DNA of 64,000 nt from the NCBI GenBank assembly GCA_014706295.1, contig JACSVZ010000009.1, positions 37,823,768 through 37,887,767 of the forward strand. Direction: 5' to 3'. A model generated the notes under the pieces. That model worked only from the letters and a program-made list of their open reading frames with translations. It had not been told where the DNA came from and searched no databases. Source of the DNA: Lycocorax pyrrhopterus obiensis. Its lineage: Eukaryota; Chordata; Aves; Passeriformes; Paradisaeidae. Of this stretch, positions 22,101-30,914 are shown in pieces. Position 1 is the stretch's first letter; each line of letters opens with the position of its first letter. A program made the translations under genes and the position numbers.

Positions 22101-25100
22101 CACTTTATCCCAGTGAGACAAAAATCACTGGCCCCAGCCTCAGAAAAAAAAAACGAACTTCAGGTCATTAAGCCCCAGAACCACTGTGAAGTCGAGTCAT
22201 GCTCAGCAGCCAAGGAGAGGAGCAGGACCACCCTGCAAACACAGAGCTTGATTATGCAAACTCCGTGTCTGAGCTCATGGGAAGTCTGACACGAGCTGGG
22301 ATCGGTGATCTCATGAGAGGTCTGGGGCAGGGCTGCATTTCTGTGCCACTGCTGGTGGCTTCCAGAGGCGTTTGTCACTGGCTCCTCGTAACATCAGCCT
22401 CACAAATTATGTAAGGCCATGGCACAAGTCCAAACACTCGGCAGACAATTTTTAACCACCCCTACAACGCAGCAAAGTTTCCCGATCCTGTTACAGGAAC
22501 ACGTGACAGACAGTTTCTTACAGCACCTCACACCACCCTCAACAATTCCTTGCTGTCTCAAGGCTGAGGAATGACAATTTACTCCAGCTCCAAGTGTCCA
22601 TTAGCGAGTTCTTGTTTTCAATTAACATCCACCCCTTTCCAACAAACGACCTCAAATTAAAGCACCCTCCTGTCATCGCTCCATTAAAAGATACAAAGTG
22701 GAAGTTTCCAGTGTAGGAACAGCACCGCTGCAGGGATTTAAAGATGAGCTTCCCCAGCAGCTCCGTGCTCAGGGGCTGCTCAAATACTTGCCTTTTTTAG
22801 GACACTGTCCAGGGTTTCTGGCCGACTGATGTCAAAGCAGATCAGGACAGCATCGGAGTCCGGGTAGGAGAGCGGGCGGACGTTGTCGTAATAAGGAGAC
22901 CCTGCAGGGAAAACAAACAACATCTTCATTAATTGCTCTTTTCCTCTTCCTGCAGTCATCCAGGCTTATTCAGAAAGCTTGGAGAGGCTTTCAGTGACGG
23001 CCCCCCAGCGATCCGTCACCCACCAAAAGCTCGGGGTGCTCCCAAGGAGAGGGAAATGGGGCCAGCCCAAGTTGAAGGGCCAGCATTAACCTGCAGGGGA
23101 ACAAATCCTTGAACTCCAAAAAGCTTTTCCAAAAAGCAGATTCGAAATTCCTCAGTTTTGATTTGTCTAACAGTTAATTTAAAACAAATAGCTCCAAGTG
23201 CAAAAAGCATCTTCACTTGTCACATTGGCAGTTTTTAGAAGAAACTCTTGCTTCAAATTAAAGAACTTGTTGCAGGAAACAGATTTCCAGCAGGGAAAAA
23301 TCCCAATCCCGTAGGCAGGCACGCAAGTTATCTGTCACAAAAAGCCTCATTAATCTGTAAACCAATAAAGCTTGCAATAAATGTTTATGTTTAGCCCATA
23401 AACCAGATTTTTATCAACAAGATCAAAGCTAATTTAGTAATCTGGGGGAACAGATGTAGGAATTGCTCTTTGTGCTTGTTTTACTTGCAGGGCTGTGAAG
23501 GGATACGCTGTTTTCCTTAACAGCACTCATGATGTGAAGAGTTAAAATACATCCAGAGTTAAAAATCGTATTTTAATCATCTGGTGAATCTGGCAACAGG
23601 TTTGGGGGGAAAAAAAAAGACAAAAAAAAAAAAAATCTCTGTTTTTTCCAAGAAGTTGCAGTCACTCAACCACCATTTGGTTTGGCCTTAACTGTGCTGA
23701 GCTTCACTTCCTGAGGATTTCGGATTTAAAAGGACATTTAAACCAGGTCAGTGGCCCAACAGGGCAAGGGTTTGGGCTTGGGCAACTTAAAATTCATTTT
23801 CTTAGCCAACATACATCCTTATTTCTGTATTTTCCTCACAAGCCTAAAATACAGCAGACCATAGAACACAGCATGGACCACCCGCCACAAGAACCCAGCT
23901 ATCCCAGGAGTTTGGGGGGTTATCAGCTCGTTATCCCACCAATTTCCCAGCTCTCCACAATTAACTGGCTGTAAGGTCTCTGATTATTAACTGGATTAGA
24001 GGAATTCCTCAAGTTTTTCCCTGACAGACAGCTCAGGCTGTTGCACAACCCCGAGCGGGGAATGGTGTGAAAGGCTCGCAGATGACTTCACTTGGCCAGC
24101 TTCTCCCGCACGGGGAAGGAGGCAAGAATCCCAGGAATGTTGTTTTTGAAATGAGGAATAACACATGGGGAGTGAAGCATTACCAAACTAGGTAGCAGAA
24201 GGTAATTTGGTGAACGAGAAGGATTTAATTCGAATGCTCATCTCTGTAAACGATGTCAATCTGACTGAGAGGCAGCTGTCAGAAAAGGCTCTTCACACCC
24301 CACTTCAGCTGAATTCAGCACAAATGACAGTCAGGAACAAATCTAAGCGAGGTGACCCGGAGTTAACTACTCACTGCAGCTATCAATAAGCATTTTCCAC
24401 TGCTAATTACTCCCCACTATCTCCAGCACTGCTATTACAGCCGTGTCCTGCAGCCCCAGGGCCAGGTTATTCATCCTGGAGCCCCAGGGCTGAGTTCTTC
24501 ACCCTGGACAGAGGAACTGCAGCGCCAGGTGCCACCAGGAGCCACCAGGGTGTCACCTGGGTGACATTAAAGCACTGCCACATCTCGCTGAGCTCCAGCA
24601 AGTAAGGGCAGGATTGGGGATTCTTAATGGTTGCTGGCTAGAAAGGAGTCTCGGCAAAGCCTCACCCAGAAACTCATTCCTCAGACAAATACCTATGGGC
24701 TCACTCAGCAGGCTCCGGGGATCCAGCATCCCATATATGTCCAGGAGATGTATTTATGTATACACAGAGTCACCACCTCCAGCCCCGAGACTCCTTCCCA
24801 CCCTGGCAGCTGGAGCTGCTTTGCTTGGAGGCTTTTTCTCCACCCCCCACCCCGAATTTCTCCTATTTCAGATGCTGAGCTGCAACAAAAGCACTTTCAG
24901 CAAGCTTGGGAGGAATATTCCCCACCTTTTCTCCAGGCTGGTGTGTGGCAGAACAAACAGAGCCCATTTCAAACTCCTCAAGCTGCAGGATCCACAAAGG
25001 AAATTTCCTGCTCTCATTCAGCAGCCAGTAACCAAACCTTTATTCCTGTGCAAATAAAGAGGGGCTGCAGCCCTCGCTGTGCAGGCCTATTCAAGCTGGC

Positions 25101-28100
25101 ATTTTCATCCCTTTGCCCAGAGAAACCCTCAGAAGGCAGGAATGTCAGGAATGAGGCTCACTCAAGTCTGAACAGACAACTCCAGCACAGCCCAGCGAGG
25201 CTGCTCCCTCTTTTTCATGTTCCTTTGCAGATCTGAAGCGGTGCCAACCCTCGAAAACAGAAGGAGAATGTGGAATTGGAGCCATGGTATTTATGGGGGA
25301 AAAAAAAAACAACAAAACCTATTTGTGTTTGGGATTCTGTTCCTGCAACACAAAACATTTTTGGCAAGGACAACATGGGTGGTTTTTCAGTTTTACCAAG
25401 GAGTTGCTGATAAGGCTGAAGTTCATTTTCCTTTGTGCTGGACATTCATTCCAGCTGCAATCCTCCTTTTTTAAAAATTTTGTTTGGCAGCTTCAGTAAT
25501 TTCAGCCAAAAATACTTTCAGCATTAAGAACGATCTGCTTTTGAAACCTTATGTTTCGAGCAGAGTCCAACAGAAATTCAGCTTTTAGACTGAAATAAAA
25601 CCCCTCCCCAGCAATATGCTTGGGTTTGGTCTATGGGGGGATGCCAAGCTGAGGCTTAAATATTGCTGTCTTAATAAAGACCAGAGTTACATCATCAAAA
25701 GTTGAAGAATATTGAATTTTTTGGTAGTTTAGCACTACTTGAAGGTGCTGGATCGGGGAGAGGTGTTTGGCTGGAAGATGCAAAGGCACCAGAGGGTTCA
25801 GGTCCACATCCCCAGGCAAGGAGGGCTCAGTAACAGGCAAGACTTTCCTATTTCCACACCAGCAAGCAGCCACCAGGAATTAGGCTTTGGAGCCTTTTGG
25901 AGTCCAGTCAACTGAAAGAACAACAGATGAACAGCAGCATTCTCACTCCCAAACCCTTGGGCTCACTAATTATCAGCTGCACAGAAAACACATCAAACAC
26001 TGGCTGCTCCAAGGAGCTGATTCAGTGCTGATGGTTTTCCTCCTTCCAAAAAACAAAAACCTGGGATGGCTGAGGTGGATTTTCAGCGCAGGTCATCTCC
26101 AAGCACACAGATATCACAGTATTCACAGCTTTTGGTGTGATCACACCTCACAGGGAGAACTCTGGGAGGGCACTTGGCATTCCCAGTTATCAATTCTAAT
26201 TAATTCCCTCGTAAAAGTCATAAGAAAACCCTGCTAAGATGGGCAATTAAAGGAAGAAAATCACAGAATTCAACACGGCTGAGCTGCAAGAGAACTGGGA
26301 GGCAAAGACAGCAATTGGGCTTTCCCTTTGCAGTCCTTACTGCCAGGGAATTCGGGGAATTAGCAACTTTAATTCCTCTAAGTTTCAGCCCTCTCCTGAA
26401 AGGTTTCAGCACGAAACTTCCCAATTCATTTCTGTTTGGACACTGAGTACATTGCATACAGTCAGAACCACAGCAAAACCAACTCGACTCACAGCTCCAA
26501 GGCCCTTCTGGATTTAATTACCTGCTAATCCCCAGCAGTTGTGAGTATTTCTGGCCCTGTTGAGAATTATTTTATTGCAGTAGCCATGGTTCAAGCAATA
26601 AAAAACCTCCTAAAATACATTTTAGGGAGACACAGGTATGTACACCTAATCAAAGGTATTTCTAAGCCACAGCTGCTGTTGTCCTAGCAAGAAATATAAA
26701 TATCAAAGGAGCCAAAAAACTTGATAAATGCAGATTAGATGGTCGATAAAGGCAACTAATACAGATTTTTTTTCTTCACAGCGGCCCTGCAAGTACAAGA
26801 TGAAGCTTTAACCTGGAGAAACTTTTAATATTCCACCTCACACAACAAGCACAGAGCTCCCAAACAGCTCAAGACTGCCACATGTTACCGCAGAGCGCAG
26901 TAATTTATGGTGTAGTGAGATTGCAACCAGACATTCCTGCTTTGAAAGAGGGCTGGTAGTCCCAAACCCCATTGAAACTGAACTTGGCAAGTGCTTCCCT
27001 TAATGCTGTGGCTAATTTAAATCCTTCTAATGACTTGCAGAACTAGACAGCACCAGCAAACATTTGAATAATGAATCTTCCCGTTCCATTCCACTCTTAC
27101 TTGTCCCATATTCCTGTGGGCACATCCAAGATGCAACAACAACTCCCCAGCGAATTTACAGCCAGCTTTAAAATGTTTTTATCAGTTGCATGACACCTAA
27201 GAGTCCTCCAGTAAAAAAACATTATTGTTATTCGTATATAAAGAATTATAAACCAGAACTGTGGCAGCAGGGCCTGTTCTCACCCTAACACAACTATTTT
27301 AACCAATGCCCACAGCTTTTCTGATTTTCCCAGGGAGCAAAAAAGAGTTGGAAGCGGCAGTAGTTCCTTCCGAAGGGTTCACTGCAAAACCCAATCATCA
27401 GTTTTAATTCAAGGGACTAATTGGCAAGGCCGTTAAATGCTCCCAGTTAAAAAAAGAGTTAAAGGTGAATATAAAATACTGATTGAGTCATTTCAGAAGT
27501 ATCTGCAGCATATTGCAATAAACTCATTTAAACAGCATCTTTCCCTCCTCCCCAGAGATATTCCAGCACCACAAATTGCAGCCATCACCTCCTCCGTGTT
27601 GCAACGATCTTCCATCAGTACCTGGCAGTTAATCAGGCAGATTTTTAATTTAATTAGATCTATCCCTGTTTTGAAAATGCCATTCAGACATCTCTTCTAA
27701 CTCAGCAGAGGACCAGGACAAAGACTTGTAAAAATTAAATTACCAAGACTTTCAGATAAGGCTAAAACACTCTCTTATCTTCTGCTGTCTCTTATCTGCT
27801 GATTCGATTTTGCTCTGGGTTAATGGGCTTGGGTAGCGTTGGTTTTTTGCAGTGGGTGAGAAGGGATGTTCATGGAGACAGAATTCCTCATCCAGAGAGT
27901 CCCACAGCCAGAGGATCCACTCAGGAGCACTTTGTAACACCAAGCACTGGATCTTTCAAATATTTCCTCTTCACTTCGGCATGTCAGACAAATCACCCAC
28001 TTGATCTCAAGCTTCTGACTCAACCACATTTTCTCTTGAGTTCCAGGACAGAGGACAAAGGCTGGCAGGTGTTTTTTCTTCCACTGCTTTTGTCTTTTGA

Positions 28101-29876
28101 AGTGCTAGGGAATATTTCATTCCATGGGTGTCTCCAGCCTTTGACATACAGATTCCAAACCTTCCCACGTCCAACCTGCGAGTGTGCTGTACTTTAATAA
28201 AGATAACATTTTCCAAAATAACTATTAATTTTTAATAAGCCCTTGCTCCATAGTTCCAGCCAGCTTAGTAATCAGCATGAAAGCTCCAACCAGACACACT
28301 CCAGAAATCTGCAAGTCTCACTTGGCAGAAGATGAAGAAAAAAAATTCAGCTCAGAGCAAAGCTGATACTGGTTGCGGGCAGAGGCTGCCTTTTCCCAGT
28401 AATCGTGTTGCAAGAATTTGGAATCATTTCCTCAACAGCAAGAGGGAAGCCAACCCGCCGCCTAAACTCCTCTTTTAAACAGGGATTAACATTTTCATTC
28501 CTGGTAAAAGAACTGCTGTCACATTGAGGAGAAACTGCCGGGTCCAAATTCAGCATTACCGAGCCATCTACACGGACTGCCTGAGGAAGAGAGGGATTGT
28601 GTGTTCTGCCAAGTTCCTCCAGGTTTTTTTTCCAATCAGCTCTGCAGATGATGCTGATCCACACCTCTGGTAATGGTTCCCGGTGTCATTCCCCCCTGGA
28701 CATCCTCAGTTCTCCACAGGCAGAGCCACACTGGCTCCCCACGCTCCTCTCCAGCACTGGGGCAGCAATTTTGGGGTGCTCCCTCATCCCCCTGGCTGTT
28801 AAGTGCAGCCCAATTATCCAAATTATCAACGACAGGCGGATCTAGAGGAGCTCCTGTCTCAACATGTGAGCTCAGCCAGCCAAACACCAAACCCCTCAAC
28901 CTTTGAGGCGTCTGAGCCGCTTTCTGGCACGGGCTCTGAAGGTAAAACTGGAAGAATGAAGAGACCCCTCAGCCCTGATGGGGGAAAGGATGGTTCCCTC
29001 TTTATCCCAGAGAATCAGAGATGAATTCTAAAGGCTTTCCCTAAAAGCCTTTCCTGGCCTTAAAGACTCTCTAAAACACTGGAAAGAAAAGTACTGTATT
29101 TTGTGAAAAAACAAGCAGGCATTAATGAGGCCACCAGGAGCTCCAAAGCGAGCTGAAATAATTCCCCATTAGCACATAAACACCTTTTCCCTCTCCTACA
29201 AAGCAAAGCGGGGTTTGCAGGCAGCAGAGGAGCCGAGGTACCCCCGGAGCTCCTCAGAAAGCTCCTTCCAGCCAGGCAGGTGAGAACACATTCCCCTGCA
29301 ATGCTGACAAATCGCTTCCCGGAGCCTTGCCCACACCCTCAGCCACGGAGAACCTTCAAGGATAGCTGAGATTTTTGTCCAAAAGCCGCCAGAAGCAGCC
29401 GCATGCGGAACCCGGCAGCCCCGCCAGGACCGCGGGGAGCTCGGGGCTGCGGAACCGCGGGGCTGCGGAGCCGCCGCTCCTCCCGATCCCCCCCCCGAAT
29501 TCCCGGGATGCGAACGGGAGCGCTCACCCGAGGTGTCCCAGAGGCTGAGCTCGATGCGCTGCGTGTCGATCTCGAAGCTGGCCGTGTAGTTCTCGAACAC
29601 GGTGGGGACGTAGCTCTGCCGGGAGACAGCGCACGGTCAGCCCGCGCCCATCGCCGTCGCCCCGGCCCCGGCCCCGACCCGACCCCGGTGCCGACCCCAG
29701 CCCAACGCCGGTGCCATCCCTCTCACCTCGGGGAAGCAGTCCTTGGCAAAGACGTGGAGCAGCGCGGTCTTGCCGCACTGGCTGTCCCCCACCACCACGA
29801 TCTTGCACTTCACGTTCTGGTTGGGATCCATCACCGCCTTGCTCGATAACTTCTGGCTCGCTCTTCTTTCCTTCAT
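18906..29876 (-). CDS. RND3: RND3 (RhoE), atypical Rho-family GTPase; complete CDS in five exons
   Basis: Seen: joining 29876-29727, 29615-29528, 22901-22792, 21381-21247 and 19157-18906 on the minus strand gives 244 codons and a TGA stop, the length of human RND3. Landmarks are the N-terminal KERRA (residues 2-6), P-loop GDSQCGKT (30-37), switch [10 protein letters not shown] (52-60, effector Thr55), DTSGSPYYD (77-85), GCKSD (134-138), ECSAL (176-180), a basic tail and the CTVM box with Cys241. Known of the family: Ser32, Ser79 and Ser81 replace Rho residues needed for hydrolysis, so the protein stays GTP-bound. It is farnesylated, binds ROCK1 and p190RhoGAP, and lowers RhoA-driven contractility. 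RND1 and RND2 are excluded by the N-terminal and C-terminal sequences. Odd points: intron 3 uses a GC donor, residue 222 is Gly where I recall Ser in human, and residue 51 is Ser where I recall Asn. Met1 was chosen because KERRA follows it. Confidence 0.97.
19158..21246 (-). other. RND3: RND3 intron 4, 2089 bp
   Basis: GT-AG intron (GTAGGG...CCCCTCAG), phase 0. No gene or recognisable mobile element seen. Confidence 0.88.
21247..21381 (-). CDS. RND3: RND3 coding exon 4 (residues 117-161)
   Basis: Follows the acceptor TTTTCCAG. It is exactly 45 codons, WKGEIQEF to PVSYDQ, and includes the guanine-specificity motif GCKSD. The donor is CAG|GTAGGG, phase 0. Confidence 0.95.
21382..22791 (-). other. 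RND3: RND3 intron 3, 1410 bp, GC-AG type
   Basis: The donor is AAG|GCAAGT and the acceptor TTTTCCAG. Apart from C at +2 the donor matches the U1 consensus fully, as is typical of true GC-AG introns. No repeat or other gene seen inside. Confidence 0.9.
22792..22901 (-). CDS. RND3: RND3 coding exon 3 (switch II, residues 80-116)
   Basis: Starts after CCCTGCAG with two bases completing Gly80, then [18 protein letters not shown] through SVLKK. The reading frame ends at AAA AAG, directly followed by GCAAGT. Only a GC donor joins it in frame to exon 4 (WKGEIQEF). The GT four bases further on would shift the frame. Confidence 0.94.
22902..29527 (-). other. RND3: RND3 intron 2, 6626 bp
   Basis: GT-AG intron (GTGAGC...CCCTGCAG). 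I see no second gene, no CR1 element and no minisatellite in it. Short A-runs occur near 23610-23637. Large parts are AT-rich and non-repetitive, so regulatory elements may be present, but I cannot identify any. Confidence 0.85.
29528..29615 (-). CDS. RND3: RND3 coding exon 2 (switch I, residues 51-80)
   Basis: Begins after the acceptor CCCGGCAG with AGC TAC GTC (SYV) and carries switch I and the strand up to LWDTS. It ends with the first base of Gly80 before the donor GTGAGC (phase 1). The 88 bp equal 29 codons plus one base, matching the RND3 protein without a gap. Confidence 0.95.
29616..29726 (-). other. RND3: RND3 intron 1, 111 bp, G-rich
   Basis: Bounded by GTGAGA and CCCGGCAG. Its transcribed strand form has a dense series of GGGG/GGGTC/GGGGCC runs, suitable for a G-quadruplex. 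It is very short for a vertebrate intron, against 6.6 kb for intron 2. Confidence 0.9.
29727..29876 (-). CDS. RND3: RND3 coding exon 1 (residues 1-50)
   Basis: Encodes Met1 to Glu50, including KERRA, the first beta strand CKIVVVG and the P-loop. It ends FAKDCFPE, followed by the donor GAG|GTGAGA (phase 0). The context of Met1 is weak (T at -3, A at +4). A second in-frame Met at codon 16 has G at -3 and G at +4. Confidence 0.95.
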
Positions 29877-30070
29877 TGATCTCCCCTTAGTCCCTCCGGC
29901 CGGCCACAACAGAAAAGAAAAAAAAAAAAAAACCAACCAAAAAAAAACCAAACCACACCCGGTTTCCTCGCGAAAAAGGCAAAAATAATTTAAAAACACA
30001 ATAAAGCCGCTGCGGTGGAGGAGGCAGAGCCGCGGAGGCGCCACCGCCCCCCCGCCGGTCCCGCGCTCAC
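29877..30070 (-). other. RND3: RND3 5' UTR (predicted)
   Basis: Lies between the inferred start site and Met1. On the transcript it contains a long T/U-rich tract (plus-strand A runs at about 29908-29953). I see no upstream ATG in frame with Met1. The frame is open upstream to a GTG at 30044, but that is not a normal start. Confidence 0.6.
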
Positions 30071-30095
30071 TGCTTTGTCCCCCCGCCGCCTGCCC

Positions 30096-30105
30096 CTATT
30101 TATAG
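30096..30105 (-). promoter_or_regulatory. RND3: RND3 TATA box that is also a perfect MEF2-type sequence
   Basis: CTATAAATAG on the minus strand (CTATTTATAG on plus) sits about 220 bp upstream of the RND3 start codon inside CpG-rich sequence. It fits a TATA box and also the MEF2 consensus YTA(A/T)4TAR with no mismatch. A TATA box here would place transcription start near 30070, which is an inference. Confidence 0.75.
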
Positions 30106-30116
30106 CCTCGCGACCG

Positions 30117-30123
30117 CCAATCA
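30117..30123 (-). promoter_or_regulatory. CCAAT box (NF-Y type), close to the TATA box
   Basis: CCAATCA on the plus strand is an inverted CCAAT box relative to RND3 transcription, roughly 12 bp upstream of the TATA element. GC-box/KLF-like CACGCCCC follows near 30141. NF-Y sites are usually further from the start site, so the spacing is short. Confidence 0.55.
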
Positions 30124-30634
30124 CCGCCCGCCGCCGCGCGGGCCACGCCCCCTCGCCGCAGGCCGCCGGGGCAGTGCGCCCCCTAGGGGAGCCGCGGGGC
30201 GCCGGGAGCCGGGGGGGGGGGGCGGTGAGGGGGGGCCCGGCGCCCTCAGAGCGATGGGGGCGATAAAGGAGGGGCTTGTGGTGTTATTGATCAAATTTAT
30301 CTGCAAATGTCTGCGCCGTGGAACGGAACTGCGGGATCTGGGGCTGTGCGGCCTCCAGAGGTGGTCCAGGGTCCCTCAGGGGGTGCCCAGTGCCTCGGGC
30401 TGGGATGAGGGATGCTGGGGAGAGCTGAGGAGAGCAGGGCGCTGAGGGGAATGAGGGGGGATGAGGAGAGATAAAGAGGGATGAGAGATGGGATGAGATG
30501 AGATGACAAAGAAGGGCTGAAAAAGGATGAGGAGAGATGAGGAGGGATGGATGATTTGCCCCCTGATGGTGGGCAAAAGGGCTTTTCCCTCAAAACATGG
30601 TTACAAGGAATGTGTCGGGATTTCACAAAAACAG

Positions 30635-30910
30635 GGAATCATGGAATATTCCGTGTTGGAAGGGACCCACATGGATCAAAGTCCAACCCTTGTTCCTGCA
30701 AAAACACCCCAGCAATCCCACCCTGTGCATCCCTGAGAGCATTGTCCAAACACTCCTGGAGCTCTGGCAGCTTTGGGAATATTCCCATTCCCTGGGGAGC
30801 CTGGGCAGTGCCCAGCAACCTCCTGACACCCACCCTAAACATGCCCGGACACAGCTCCAGCCATTCCCTCGGCCCTGTCCCTGTCACAGAGAGCAGAGAT
30901 CGGTGCCTCC
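30635..30910 (-). mobile_element. CR1 LINE 3' fragment
   Basis: aatcatggaatattccgtgt, tggaagggacccacatggat, tgtccaaacactcctggagc, ccctggggagcctgggcagt and ccctgtcacagagagcagag follow avian CR1 order in reverse. It lies about 0.55 kb upstream of the RND3 promoter and is a copy related to 63023-63270. Confidence 0.88.
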
Positions 30911-30914
30911 CCAC

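Larger units (their letters stand above)
29400..30290. promoter_or_regulatory. CpG island over RND3 promoter, exons 1-2 and intron 1
   Basis: Base composition changes sharply here. CG dinucleotides are dense from the 5' part of intron 2 through both first exons and the promoter, then drop beyond about 30290. This is the usual state of a vertebrate housekeeping or inducible gene promoter. Edges are judged by eye. Confidence 0.75.

Noticed and set aside
22780..22790. GT donor four bases downstream of the GC donor of intron 3
   Set aside because: Using it would insert GCAA and shift the RND3 frame before exon 4, so it is not the main donor.
29877..30044. In-frame N-terminal extension of RND3 by 56 residues, hydrophobic
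   Set aside because: The frame is open, but it begins with GTG, not ATG, and lies in the 5' UTR. The canonical KERRA start fits the family length exactly.
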